Counted from the stretch's first letter, positions 37,352-51,407 are shown. The stretch is DNA of 64,000 nucleotides from Plumapathes pennacea (GCA_964036295.1 OZ038472.1:13240385-13304384); one strand, 5' to 3'. Notes: generated from the sequence alone by a model not told the origin. A program made the numbers and translations.

Positions 37352-37742
37352 TCAGCGTTGTGCTTTGGCAGGTTTTGAGATACTGGTAGACGTGATTGCA
37401 TCCGGGATTTTCTTGTGTTGTTTGCAAACCCAAACAAAGCCAACCCCTTCCCTGTGTTCCTTCACCAGTCCACCAAAGTCGTCCTCCTCTTTATAGGGTG
37501 ACAAAACGTTCTTTAATTTCTTATAGGCGTGACTGTGTAGCCGGAACTGTGATCCAGTATGGAGCCTGTTTTCCGCATGGTAATTGGATTTGCTTAGGGG
37601 CTGGCCAGATTCTTCCAGTCGCTTTAGGAACCTATCAACCTGCAAAGGATAGTGTTAGGTTCAAACTTCTGCACGCAGTTGCTATTAGGATTCACCTAGA
37701 GGTACCATGTATATCAATAATTCGGCAGTGACAAAAATAATA

Positions 37743-37826
<84 letters not shown>

Positions 37827-40800
37827 CTATAATAATAAAACTACCACGCTAGAAGTTCGAACTACAGTAACTCTATTACGCAAAAAATAAAATAAAATAA
37901 AATAGACTCCCGACTCGCCACGTTGAACAGTTTAAGCATGGGTTAGACCTGAATCAAAGCTGTAGAATTTAGTTGCTCGATCTAATTATAAACTTAACTC
38001 TGCTACCTTTATTGTCTATGTAAATGTTGCGCCTAGCTTCTTAATTACTTCAAAGTGATCTGGTGTAATAAGGCGTTGGGTCTGGTGTAATAAGGCGTTC
38101 ATCACCTGCCAAACTTGAAGCAGCAAAATACATTTTAGCGCATAATAATTACACCCACAAAGACGAATTGCCCTCACCTCTCTGAAGTGTCTCTCCCAGT
38201 CTGTGTTATGTAGGAGTGCTTTGGAACCCACTCCACCGGCCAGGACAGCAATGAGCGTTTCTCCTGTAGGAAACAGCCAGTCCAGGGCAACCGCAAGAGG
38301 GTCGCAAAAGTACATGAGTATGAGCTGAAAGGTTTAAAAAAGGAAAAGATCAACCGAGGGATGAAAGATAGGGAATAAAGGGGAAAAGGGGAAAAAGAAT
38401 TAGAAAGATATTCGTTGAAATAGTTGAGATGTACAGCGTCGTTCAACTTAAGAGACGCCTGTCATCTTCAAAGATGCAAGATCCGGCCCGTTAATATTGG
38501 TTATTTATCGAAAACGGTAATGTATCAGAGAAACATTCTTCACATAACCTTCATTGACTACTACTATAAGTGCTAATTCCGTTAAAGTTAACCGACATAC
38601 TAACCTTCAAACATAATCTGAGTATCGGAATAACAGTTCGAATGGCTTTATCAAATGTGTTGACTACGTATCCCTTATGGTCGTCGGGGTCCAGGAAGTG
38701 AATTCCAGTACCATCGCCATTTCCCTCGCACAGGAGAAAAATGCGCCACTTTGGACTCAGCTTTGGGATCCGACCTTTGTTTGGCAATATGCACACTGTC
38801 CTTGGAACTGTGCACTAAAAACACAAGATGCAGTGAGAGTGTTTTTGATATTATAATTGCTGTTTAACTTGAGGACAATTAGTTTTTCAATTCTGACTGT
38901 TGAAAAAGAATTTTATAGTTGCTTTGGTTTTGCGTTTCCATGCTTTTAAACTGTTCCAAACTAATTTGCTGACATTCGTGGCCAACCAGGAACGAAAACA
39001 AAAACCTACATGCGATCGGCTCACACAAGCAAGCAAGGGAGATGGTGTTCGTACTTTTTTTCCTTCAAATTAAACTGATCACAAAATGAGGCCCTCAGTT
39101 GAGCCCCATTGGCTATTCAGGAGTGAAACGTCCAGCATAGTGGTAAAGTGATGGCGTCAAAAAAATAGTTTTTCGGAAATGATGATTTTGTGTAATTCTT
39201 CGGCCTATCTAAAAAAGTTCACACATAAAAATTGGCTCTTTAGTGCATTAAACAGTTGAGATATGGGTTTTTGAAGTTTAAATTGCTTTATGCTAAACCC
39301 TTTTATTTGGCGTCAGTTCTTTTGATTTGGAACCAACGCTAAATAAGAGAGTTTAGTTAAGACTATCTCGAACTTTAAACTTCTCTATCTTTGCTTTCAG
39401 TAGGGATAGCGATTTGAAATTTTCCACACGTTCTTGCAGCAGCTCTGTATATCGCATGATGTGGTTTTGAGGTTTAAATGAAAAAGTTTGCAAAATAAAT
39501 GACGTCACACTACCACTCTACTTACCTCTTCGATGTCTGTGAGTAGTCTGGTGAGTTTGCTGAATTCTTGTTTTATCTCTGAAAGAAGCTTTTGTTCCTG
39601 ATTCTGTAGTTTCTCGTCAAGGTATTTGATAACCGGTTGAACAAAATCTCGTGGTAAGGTGTGTGACCTGCTGACTGGTCGTTCTACAGAGGTAACATGA
39701 AAAACAATGAGAACTAAAGTATGCAAAAACATGGTCAAACAACAGCAACACTAACTGGAAGTGAACACAACTTGAACAAATAGGTCAGTAAATTTTGCTA
39801 AGTCTTGTGCCAGCAACGATCTGTGCTTTCGTTGGTTTTAAATTCCATATATTACCATAAATATGGGAGGAAAATTGAACTAAAAGTCTAATTACAGGTT
39901 CTAGCTATTGGAATTTTGACTTTTAAAAACAAAGTTATGTTGACATTAGTCGAAGTTAATATTCTGAGCTAAAAAGACTGGCCAACAAAAGGCCATATTC
40001 TCTTGGGAACTGAGTAGCAGATAACTGGCATAAATGTGCACAAATACAGTTTGCCAATGGTCTGCTGTCATATGTGCTTGTATTCTAGCCCTGTTCCACA
40101 GTGAAAACAAAACTAAAACTCCTGTTCAAATTTTTTCGGACGCTTTTGTGCGCTTGTAGTCTGTGCGTTGGTATGCTTTGTACCCTGTGCAAATCATAGG
40201 GTGCTCACTGATTGTCCCTGTATCACATATTACCTACTATTATATACACCCTCTTTCTTATATATATGTAGTAAACATTTAGCAGTACCTCCAGCTCGAC
40301 CGGTCCACTCCCAGTCTGGGAGAGATTTGTCTTCTTTATGGCCATCAATAATCGTAGCGATGGTTACGTTCTGCTTGCATCCATGGCAGAAGATCTCTCC
40401 TTCAGCTTCTGCAGCTTGCAAGTCGCACTGCTTAATGTAATAAGACATGCACTGAAAGCATGAAAAACTGACAGACCATTCGTGGGACGACTCGGAAATT
40501 AACTGGAGGATGGACGCAGCGATGGAATTTGCTTTTTGGCGACAGTTTTCTGGACTGTCAGCTCGGACAACCACTCTGATTTCCGACTCGTTTCTCTCCA
40601 CCAAACTTGGCCCATAGTCAACGCGGCACTTGTACTTCTTGCCAGAAATGACAAATGAATCCTTGGCAATGAAGACACCAGAGTATGTGTGCACAGCTTT
40701 GCGCATTAAGACAGGGAAGATTGTGTGGAGGACACTAGGTTCCTTCGCCAGCAGCAGGTGTCTTGAAGTAGTGAATGCCTCGTTGTCGACGGGTTTCCAG

Positions 40801-43800
40801 ATCCCTTCAGCTTGTGGTTCCAAGAAAGGGACAACGTGGATTCTTTTTTCATCTTTATCAGCAAACGCCAACTGTTTCCTGATCAGGAGCTCCTTGATGC
40901 ACTCCTTGGAGTCATCTGAGGGTGGGTTATTTGTAGTCAATTTACATCGACAAAATAATGACAAGATCATTTCTTAGATGTGTTTAAAAACCATCATGAT
41001 TTCACATTTGCATGCATCGCATGGCATGGCAGTCACACATCTAAACACGGTTGTAGTACAATAATAGATATCGCGCGTGCTGAGTTTCGATGAGAAACGG
41101 GTTTTTAAAGTCTACTACAATCAATGAATAAAACTATAATGAAACCATTTTAAAGTACTCACCAAGCTTGCTTGAGTCAAGGACACCATGTGTACAAGAC
41201 ATGGAAATCTTAAGTACATTTTCCTTGATCCAGTTTTCTTTTAAAACCAGGAAGGCTTTCTCTCTGCCAGTTGTTAGGCCGAGTCCTGCTTCTTCCAAGT
41301 AACTGGCTGCCTTGGTAAATTGGTACTCACCGCTGATGCCACAATCCCTGGCGAGGGACTTCAGATGTTGTTTGTCTAGTGTTTTCGTGCCATCTTTATC
41401 TCCCCGAATCTCCTGAATTCTTGTGGCTAAGTCTTCCATCTTAATAGAGACCACTTCCTTGCTGTGCTGAACAGCCTGTAGTATGGATGCCATTTTGTTG
41501 GCAAACGTGGAGAACTCTGCACTGCTAAACAAGGATCCCAACATGAGCGCCCTCTTGAATTTTGGATTGATCTCTTTATATGGGTTCAGAACAAGATGGT
41601 CAGTTAGGCTTTCGTGGATGTTAATGCCCAAGAGTACGAACTCGGCATGCGGGGCTTTTCTAGATAGAGTTTGGAGCCAGAACTTCAAATTTTCTCGTGG
41701 TAGGTCACCATCGAGGCCATCCCAGACGTACACATAAATCCCTCCATCGATCATAGTTGTCAGGGCAACTGCATCACAGAACGTTTGGTCTGTGCTATCG
41801 CCAGGAACTCCCCAGAGTTCAACTCGGAGACCAGCATCTTTAAAGGACGCACGGCTTTCCGTCAGATTCAGAACAATCCCCACGTCTCTTACGCTGTCAT
41901 ACTGCTGTCCCAGCAGAGACAACCTACATCTGCGTGGCAATGCTTTTTCCTCGGCCCGAACCATGAATGGGCTTTTTTGAACGGCAGTGAGGTTGTCACA
42001 TGTGACGAGGACTTGGTATGTAGCCTTCTCGCAGAAGACGATGGAACCCGTCAACGTTCCATTATCGTCTTGCTTCACCTTGCCCTTCGCATGCTTTGTG
42101 GGCTGGTCACCAGAACAAGCTTCCACCTTGAAGATCTGCAAGAGTCGGCAGATTCTTTTAATGCTTCAGAAAATACTATATGTCTTTAACTTTAGACTTG
42201 CTCCAAATGTCGCTAAATTAATCCAGCATGTCAATAAAGGGATGTGACTTTCAGAACCCACTTTACATTCTGAGAAAAAAAAAAGTTTTATACGATAAAA
42301 AACTAAGTATGTGATGTTATTTGTTTAGTGTGCCGGAGTATTGTTTTCGCAAACAATGTGTAGAATACTAAATCAAGCTGTTTTATTGTGCAGAGCAGTA
42401 ACTTACCCCCCAGTTGCTGAATTTAATTAAGAAGCCCCTCGACTTGATGTACTTTATCCAACCAAAGGGTGATGTCAGCTACCTACTATGGCAAACTGCT
42501 AGTCTGTTCTTATTTTAATGTTCAATATTAGCTATGGAATAAAATATATTAACGTTATTTCCTTTTAACTTTTGATTGATGTTAATTACTTAATCAATAT
42601 TTTATATGAATATAGTTTCTGTATTGTGTTCTTGTGTGGCTTCAGAATATTTGAAATGTAGGTTTTTATTGTCCAACTTCCTTAGTAACGTGCAAATATA
42701 TCGCATAGTAACGTGCGAACAACCCCTTAAGGTGAAGTGCAAAAAAAATCACGGTATTTGCACGTACTAAGGACATTGTATAATGCATAATTTATTAGAC
42801 ACTTAGCATATTGTTACTCTTTGTTTGTATTTTGGCTTGCCGAAGTGTCTAATGAATAAGGGATGTTAATATTTCAAGAATCCTTACCTCTTCTGAAGCA
42901 GTTGTGCCGTTTTCTTGTGTGTTTATCGGTTTAATCCTGAACTCAAATGGCTTCCCGATGACTGCCACTTGCTGCTCCTGTCCTTCGTCTTCCAGTGAAA
43001 GTTCGTAGGCGTAAGGATGGGTTGACGTACGACGACGGGCCTCTATTTTTGGCAGTCTAATTGCTTCACCCCTTGAGGCCTTTAGGCTGCGCATCTCTTG
43101 CCACTGCTTCTCTTTTTCAAGCACGTCTAGTTCACCCCAAAAAAACACCTTAAGAGCAAGAGGTGAACCTAAAATCAATTTTACTGGCAGCTTGGCGAAA
43201 CAAATTGTTTATATGAAGGAAGGCTGTCCCTCCTTCTTGGGTCATGAGCCTCCAGGGTCATCCTGGCCGATAACAGAAAATTGTAGTTTGTCATGTTATA
43301 AGCGCTCGCTTTGATTTATAGAGAGCTATGTACGAATAGTTGGTGTACACAGGGCTACTCGCAGATTATACAAAAGAAAACTACACAAATACAAGTGCCG
43401 TAGTGATAACTGGAGGTAGCCTAATCAGCTTTTATCTCAGCAAATTATCAAAGGCCAAGTTCTCCTGACTGTGTTAAATATCTTTAGTGGGGAGATTGAG
43501 GGGGAGTTTTTGCTACTCGTGATTTTGGTTAAATTACCTTCCCACTCTTGGTTAGTACAGCGGTGCTTGCGTATCCACAGCAGATTTTGCCGACGCTACA
43601 GGAATCCATCAGTGGCACAGGCTCAAACGTGCTTACATTTTCGTAGGTACCATGCCCCAGTTGACCCGAGGAACCATTACCGCATGTCAGGACTTCTCCA
43701 TCGTCTGTGAGAACTACAGCGTGCTGCAGCCCACATGTAATCGTCATGACGATTCTGTTGTCTAGTTCGATGTGTTTCCCAATGGTTTCCTCAAGGAAAG

Positions 43801-46800
43801 GTTTCCAACTGTACACGTCTCCAACGGATGTGCCAATGAAGAAAGTGTCTAAGGTCGCTTTAACTTCGGCAACTTCAGAAAGGTCGCATGTCATCCATGT
43901 AAGCTGTGGCAACTTTGTATTGCTGGACTTCAGCTTGTGAATGGAAGAGCTTAATGAACGCGCAGGATCAGTTGAATGGGAAGCACTTTCGGCTGAAGAT
44001 AGAACTTCCTTGCACCATACCTGAGAATCTGCGAAGTGCATCGTGCCATTCTTGTCGACTGCAGCTAAAATGGGGCCAACTGACGTTAAAGATACCAAAT
44101 CCCTCACGCTACATGGGACAGCCACTCTCATTGTTTGAAAATCGAAGCTAAATCTCCCTACGCGAAACAGGAGCAGCATCGGTTGACTTTCCCTCAGCGC
44201 AAAAGCCATCTCGGTCCAGCCATTTTCACACGGCACCTTGCAGGTCGCGACGTCCACAACGGTGCTTGCGTTCAGTTCGATGGGCAGTGAATTCTGGATC
44301 TTCGCACCATAGAAACCTTTCCCCCATATTAGCACCTCGTTGTCTTTTGTGAGAACTGTGGTGCAATCTTCACTGCAAGAAACGTCCTTAGCTCTACAGA
44401 GGGTGAAAGATAAAGATTAACGAAATTAACGAAAAAAAGAAACACAGACAGACAGACAGACAGACACAGACAGTGTGAGTGACTGAGTAACTTTATTTAT
44501 ACACAGAATTTCATCATATTAGAATTTGAAAATTCTTATTTGACAGAGTAGACAGAGAGATATATAGACGGGTATAGAAAGAAGAGAGGAAGTGCTAAGA
44601 AATAACAGCAGACTGATTATTAAAATCATATTAGATTGTAAAATACTTAATTATTACTAACAGTAGAAATGTGACCATGAGCGTAAGTTGAGAAATTCAG
44701 TGGAATCCTGATAACTCGAACCCTCAAGGGAAACGAAAATTGGTTCGAGTTATCGGGAGCAAGTTATGAGAGGGTAAGATTACAGTGTTAGCAAATCAAA
44801 GGGAAACGAAATTTGGCTCTCCGACGAGTAATCAAGAATTCGAGTTATCAGAGGTAAAATTACAGTCAGTTTAGCAAATAAAAGGGAAGCGACTTTTGGT
44901 TCGAGTTATCTGGTTTCCACTGCATATGCATGTATTTGATTATTTGTACGGTCTCTTATCTTCACCAATTAACTTTTTGTGGTACATTTCCTTGCACTCT
45001 TTGAATGAGCTCTATTTCTCACTTGAAGTTAATTTAAGGACGTTCGCGCCAAAAACTTAACTTCTAACGTTTAGAATTTGTTAAAACTTCTGTAATAGTT
45101 AAATCATGGGAACCTCATGAAAAAACAAAACAAAATCAAAAAGAAACAAAATTGGGGGTTTCCAGGCTTGTTTTCGACATAAGCGGTGTGGTAAATTACC
45201 AAATTTGATCATTCCGGACGTAGTCGGTATCACAAAATGTTTCTTATCATCGGAAGTGCTCAAATTCAAATTCGATGGGTCCGTTAGTTTTATCATCTCC
45301 ATTTTCAATCTTCTCTCGGGCAAGATAAGATGATCAGAGCCGTTTTGCCAGGCTTCCGCCGGGCCAATTCCATGACCGATGTTTTTGCCTGCGCTGGAGT
45401 GGAAAAGTGGATCTTTTAACAACTTCTAACGTTCAGCTCTTTTTTTATAAGATCGGTAAAGAAACGTATATATTAAAAAATAAATAGGGGTCACTAGACT
45501 TTTAAGAGAGATCCACTTAAAGAATCCAAGAGCCGTGTTTTGCCTACATTTGTGCGCGTGACGTTGCAGTTGCGCGACCACTGTTCATGCATGCGCAGAA
45601 ATGTTGCGCGTAAAAATTCGCGCTTAAGAACGGGATTTATTATATCCTATTAATCTTACTGTTTAAACAGTAAACAGTAAAGTTCACTGCCGGCAGTTCC
45701 GGCTTACATTAACCGAGATCTTACGGTACCTGATTTCAGCAGTTTTAGTATTGTGTCCCAGCCTCACTGTCTCAGGAGTGCTACTATGGTTTGTTTTGGT
45801 GAAGTATCCAAGCTGGCCAAACTTGTTGCATCCAAAGGTGAACACCGAACCATCTTTCGTCAAGATAGCGGAGTGGTTTTTTCCAGCCGAGACTTTTTCA
45901 AATGCATTCTTTTCGACATTGGATATCTCAATGCAATGAAGGCTGCCCAGTTTTTCCAAGTTACCATGACCAAGTTGACCACGAGCTCCATATCCAGCGG
46001 AATATGGTTCTGTAAGACGTCGATATCCGTACCCAAGGCACAGGATGTGATGTGCACCACAGGACACCGATGTAACAGTAATGTTGCCTCGTGCTTTGTA
46101 CTTGGTTGGTTTTTTCACAAACTCCTTCATAGTAAGGTCTTCGCACTTCATGCCCCACTGGTAAATTACCCCGTGATTTCTAGGGAACAACTGAAAAGCC
46201 GTTGCTACAGCATAGTGATTTCCGGCCGCAATTGTTTGAACTCTCGACAAACTCTTGATCTGCAAAAAAAGACAAAGCAACTAAATGAACAAATAGGTTA
46301 GAAGTCTTATCTTGTAAAGACATTTTTGGAATTGTTAGTTACGCAAATAAGGCCCTGCAGATTTTTTATTTTATCAAAAAGAAAGTACTGTCTGCTACCC
46401 TCGCCACATAGACGGTTCATGTGAATATTTTCAAATATTTTTTTCCAGAGTTAGTCCTCCGTCGTTTGTTCCGTCAACGCTGCTCGAAAAGTCATCCAAC
46501 ATATTATACAGACACGAGTGTTTTACTGGAAAATGTACCGTGCGTAAAATCCATACGAAACTACATCCGGGACCCGAGTGGCGTACTTTCCACATCCTTA
46601 CTAGTAAGGATATCGATGGCATCATTTCCCGCTTTTGCACGGTTGTTTGTGCATTTTCTCATAAAACACTCGCGGCGGCTTGAAGATATGAACTTTATTT
46701 TCTCAAGGTAAAAATATTTTTGCTCACTCGCGCAGTGCTCGTTCGTAAAATACTGTTTTTACCACTCGATAAAATTCATATCTTCGCGCCGCCGTGTAAC

Positions 46801-49589
46801 ACCCTCTATATATCCACACAAGCTTTGAATGATGTATCAGTTACGCAGACTACAAAGCAAAATACTCTACAGGGACTAGCATTCTATCGTGTACTTACCA
46901 TAGTTGGGGTGGTTTTGTTTTCTTCATCTCCATGGCCCAGCTGTCCATACTGTCCATTTCCATAGGAAAGTACAGTTCCGTCATTAGTAAGCATCAGGGT
47001 AAAGTCGACTCCGCATGCTACCTTCGCAACTTGTCTTTCAGGGTATAGAACTTGCCGTTCGATGATAACTTTCTGCGGAACGTGGTCTCCCAATATTATG
47101 ACTCTGCCATCATCGAGGACAACTGCTGCGTGTGTGCTTGACATACTCATGGACTTAACGGTGTCGTAGGACTGCAATGCCAAAGGCTTTGGAGTGGACA
47201 GAAATTCTCTGCGAATTGTGCTATTTTCTGGCTCCGCTTGTGCAGGATTAAGTCCACATTCCAGCACTTTGCCATCTGTGGTTAACATCAACATGTAAAA
47301 CAGGCCTTTCTCACGGTCGGTGTCTTCTGAATTACCTGCTAAACAATGAGAAAATGATAAAATTATGAGAGAAATATGAGAAAATTGTAGAAACAAAAGA
47401 AACCTTTCTAAAGCCAAATACACCAAGACACGTTTAGTACAATTTGGCCATCTATCGGTTAGTGCACTTTGAATTGCAATACTAATAAAATGAGCGCGAT
47501 TATAACACTCAATTTGCTAACTTAAGTTCACTCCGGAGTTTCACCTGGCGCACTCGGTCCATGACAAACTTTGGATCATAACTTTTTTGGCTTTTATGCG
47601 ATTCCTATAAAATTTTGAGGAACGCGTTGCATTGAATTCAGTTTAACTGGGGAAAAATATTTTCAGTGATATTATAGCTTAAGTGGACAGCACTTTTTGA
47701 ACAAAATCGCACCCAGTGAAAAATTTTGCAGGTATATTTTTGTCCAGTTCCTGGAATCAGCTTATATTAACAGAATACATACCTTAACCAAGTTTCAGCA
47801 AAATTGTCGGAGCAGAAGGAGAATTCATGGCGAAATTTTGATGGTTTTATTACAATAAATGGTTAAATGGTTACAATATGTATTAAGTCAATATAAACTG
47901 ATTCTAGAAATTTAACAGAAATATACCAGCAAAATTTTTCACTGGGTGCGATTTTGTTCAAAAAGTGCTGTCCATTTAAGCTACAATATCACTAAAACTA
48001 TTTTTCCCAGTTAAATCGAATTATATCATATTATTGCGTAATGATAAGTCAGTTAACAAGCTCTCAGGTCGTTATGACAGAACTGAAACTGTCGGCTCCG
48101 TAGAAACGCCGCGAAAAAAAAAAATCGCTTTATCCTGAGAGAGCGGGTGACACCCCACCCTCCTCCTTCCTCTACGTCCGAGGGTAAATTATGATAAAAG
48201 TGTGATTTAAAAAAATTGATACTGCTGAGTAAGAAAGAACGATGAACATTTTTTATGGGAAGGCTAAAGTTTGATAAGAGACTTCAGCCACACACAGCAC
48301 CATAGAACAAAACTGAATAGGAAATAGCAGCTGTAAGCTACTATTATCTAACCCCTTATTATCTTTGCTCATTTTTCGATCGTTAACTGTGATCAATCTG
48401 TCATGAATAGGAATGAGCCTGGCCTTACTTGAAGAAAACAACAGCTCTTTGATGTCTCTGAATTCAGTACATGTTGGCTGCCTCTTCATTGTAACGCCCA
48501 GAACACAATCCCCTAAGGTGTCCTTTTGTTGCCAAGTGCTCGCCGAAAGTTCGAAATAGTCTTCGGAGTCTGGCAGATTGGTTGGTTTCGTTGAAGGTGC
48601 AGTAGGGGAAGCAGCAATAGTCACTGGCTCTTGCAACCTGAAAACGATAGAAATTAACGAAATGTTTAGTGAAGAAGTTGTACAATTGACTGGTGCATTA
48701 CTCTATCAATAGCATTACGATAAAGTCTGTTTGTCCCTGGCTGCAGCCTCAGCTCTAGTTTTATCTGTCACACCAAAATATACCGTCATTATACGCAATG
48801 AGTAATAAGACACCTACCGTTCGTAAAGATCTGTTCCCCATGAAAACTCCTCGTCTTCTCCAGACATAACAAGGCTTCGTCGGGTTAGGGTGATATCAGT
48901 GATTTCACTTTTTCCCATGTTAAACGCCACGGGGTCTGGATATCGCAAGAGTGCTCCTGGGGGAGTCAAGACGTCTTGCAAAATCAGAGCTCTATTGTCC
49001 AAATTATAGCAGAGTCTATCATGGTTGTCGTAGTCGTAGTCGTATAGTGTCTTCGGTTCTATGAAAGGCGTTTTTTCAACTAAAGCGTCTCCCACTCTTT
49101 CAAAAAGCTCATGAACTTTGCCAGGATTGTTGGCTGGGATGATACAAAACTCGGCATTCATCTGTCTAGCAAAAGATAGAGCCTTGTCTTGCAGCTTCGC
49201 TGTGCTCTCATTGAACCCTGCATCCATCTTCGTTCCGACTACGAATTTCTTGACGTGTTCCATGCTGCCTTCGAACTCTTTCTTGAGATATTCTACCCAC
49301 TGGTCAAGGCTTGAAGAATTATCAAAGGAAAACACAAACATTGCACAGTCCGGATTTTTCAGATACTGCTTTCCCAGAGGTGTATGTGCGGTTCCTGCTG
49401 GGGGGTCAACTATGCACAATCGATAAACTCCAGGGCTTTCATAGATTGTGATAGACGCCTTCACCTTTGAACTGCAGTTGAGGCAATCTTTGCTTGATCC
49501 ACAGACACACTTTAACTCCTTGATGAGGTTACTCTTGCCAACACCTGGAGCTCCAAAAAGGCCTACTTTGTATGTCAATATATTTGTGC
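37352..49589 (-). CDS. Array copy C (exons 2-13): diverged GTPase / RCC1 / filamin-Ig / pseudo-ROC / COR protein
   Basis: Exons: 48818-49589, 48429-48637, 46899-47335, 45730-46259, 43538-44393, 42888-43148, 41163-42135, 40289-40915, 39526-39683, 38605-38814, 38178-38324, 37352-37639. Phases equal those of A and B. With a 19-base first exon like theirs the product would be 1828 residues. The first exon is unresolved (see 59621-59639 and 51668-51986). G1 GAPGVGKS and G4 TKMD are kept, but G3 is DPPA instead of DTSG, G5 is PANN, and the PT-G switch I is lost, so GTP cycling is doubtful. RCC1 motifs (CGAHHILCL, AGKNHSAIL, GQLGHG), the filamin-like strand (GKVKQDDNGTLTGSIVF), ROC-like and COR regions, and C-x2-C-x20-C-x2-C are present. 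The C terminus ends FVWVCKQHKK plus a short tail. No stop or frameshift was found, so the gene still looks functional. Confidence 0.85.
37735..37824. repeat. (TAA)n microsatellite
   Basis: About 90 bases of nearly perfect TAA/AAT repeats in the intron between copy C exons 12 and 13. Confidence 0.95.
44443..44473. repeat. (CAGA)n microsatellite
   Basis: About seven CAGA units in the copy C intron between exons 5 and 6. Confidence 0.9.
44700..44920. repeat. Repeated TTCGAGTTATC / AAGGGAAACGAAA element
   Basis: GATAACTCGAACC, AAGGGAAACGAAA.TTGGTTCGAGTTATC and related words recur three times, with both ends in opposite orientation. The words match, in reverse complement, the end of the 190-bp array at 3351-4140 (TTCGAACCAAGATTTGTTTCCCTT, GATAACTCGAACC). 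The two sites are therefore one repeat family. Confidence 0.65.
46667..46796. repeat. Foldback/MITE-like element
   Basis: CGGCGGCTTGAAGATATGAACTTTATTTTCT on the left pairs imperfectly with CGATAAAATTCATATCTTCGCGCCGCCG on the right. GGTAAAAATATT and AATACTGTTTTTACC pair further in. It lies in the intron between copy C exons 4 and 5. Related text (TTTGCACGGTTGTTTGTGCATTTTCTCATAAAACACTCG) continues to its left, so the element may be longer. Confidence 0.6.
47530..48045. repeat. Long foldback element in copy C intron 3 (partner at 23440-23790)
   Basis: The left part (about 47530-47860) matches the element at 23440-23790. The right part (about 47915-48030) is the reverse complement of its core (AAATTTTTCACTGGGTGCGATTTTGTTCAAAAAGTGCTGTCC). 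The two arms flank a loop of about 60-100 bp. The partner near copy B has only the left arm. Confidence 0.75.
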
Positions 49590-50484
49590 CTATACAAAAT
49601 GATATTTCGTTTTCATCAGTCGATTGTCGTGTTTACTATTAGTCTGTAAGTCATCACAAATTAATCATTCCTCTATCACATTCTGCCATTGTCCTTTTCT
49701 TACTTTCTATCTCTATACAGATCTCTAATGAAGTCTTGAATGTGAATTCATACACAAAATAAGTTATATATTTTTCCGTGGATGCTCTTTAAGAGTAACC
49801 CCAAAAGAATGTTTTTACCTGCTGAAAATTTTTGTTGCTTGCATGAAACCAAAGCCAAATAGAATGTAGCAAAAACTTATAGTATACTAGAAATACGATA
49901 ATCGCAAATATCCCCTCGCTCTGTAGTGCGTTTTCGGAAAGCGGGGTTCTTACGTTAAAATCTTCCCACGGTTTTGTAGCGACGTCACCAGTCGGCCGCT
50001 AAAAAAAAATCTTTTGTCGCACGGCAGTCTTCAATTTTTGCGGACACTAGCTGAACTCCAAACTTTTACACGCAACTACAGAATACTCCCGAGACTTGAA
50101 AGCCAAGAAAAGCGCAACTACAATCGTGACTCGATCAGTTTTGCAGTCAGCAAAGTCGATCTTCGACACCAAATAGTGTTCTTCTTTAAGAAGGTGTTGG
50201 GGAAAAATGTTCAGAGGATTTTTGTAAGCGCCTGCCACACGATTGGTGTACAACATGGCGGCCAAATATACACTACACGTCAGAAGTTCTAGAACTGAAA
50301 TATAGCAATTATTATTACTATTTATCCAAGACATTTCTTTTACAAATGAACTGGTCCTCTTACTCCCACGAAAACATAATCACCGTACTTTGTTACTCTG
50401 CAATCTGAAAACGTTCAGTGAATAGTACTTTATCACTTGAGTGCAGGAGCTGATATGTGACCCTTTTAGTTAGTGTATCACGTA

Positions 50485-50671
50485 ACCTGAAATGGGACAA
50501 CACGCCAAAATAACATCTCAAGATAACTGAAATGTTATTTGCCAGACGTTTGCTCACTCATTCGGGTATTTGTGGGCGAATCATCTGATTGAGAGTGAAA
50601 AATCTGGTAACACCGTGATATTTTACTGTTACTTAGAAACGCGCATGTTGGTGTGTTGTCCCATTTCAGGT
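50485..50671. repeat. Complete MITE with ACCTGAAATGGGACAACAC terminal inverted repeats
   Basis: ACCTGAAATGGGACAACAC at the left end and GTGTTGTCCCATTTCAGGT at the right end are exact inverted repeats around a 187-bp element. Flanks CACGTA and CACGTG may be an eroded target-site duplication. A second copy lies at 60154-60334 and a deleted one at 22183. Confidence 0.9.
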
Positions 50672-51407
50672 CACGTGACGCCTTGTGAACGTACTGTTGG
50701 CTCGTTTGCTTTTAAAACGTTAATTATCGTATAACGTTACCAGGCTGGCAAAGGCTTTGGTAAAGTAAAACCAGTTGCAAGTACCTTTGGTTCCTGGCTG
50801 GTTGAAAGTTTTAATGCAATTTTGCGATTAGCACTGTATAATAACTGCGTTGGGTTTAATTTTCGATTACGTTCGACGGTCATCATCCGAAAACTATTTT
50901 ACGTTACATTGACAATTTCAATGGAAACACTTCCCCACTCTTAAAACACTACCTGACTGGTTTTGGGTAAAACTCCACTTACTTAAGAGATAGTCAATCC
51001 GTCACTCGAACACTCACTATTTCTCGTCTACTTACGCATTCATTCATCTTCTCATTGATTTGCTCATATTGTGGCTCATCACTCGGCCATTCTTCTACTT
51101 GTATATTTTTTCACTCACTCTCCAGCTTCCCCAAATGGGTCAATCCCTTACTTATAATCCTTTTAAGGCATTCTGCAATACGGATATCTAATCTACTGTT
51201 ACAGTGAAGATCGATAGAATGGTTCGCCACATCCCAAGGCTTTGATTTAATACAGCTATCAGAGTCGTAGTTGTGTACTCAAACATGAATTTCACTGGAA
51301 TCATCAGAAAAATATTTACCCACTACCATTACCACAAATAACTGGTCAACAAGACTGGTTTTGCGTAAGATTCTGGCTTAGAGATTCTGATTCTCACTGT
51401 TAAGGCA

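Noticed and set aside
49818-49843. Short ATG exon with a GTAAAA donor just upstream of copy C exon 2
   Set aside because: It ends in phase 2, whereas copy C exon 2 needs phase 1, so joining it would shift the frame.
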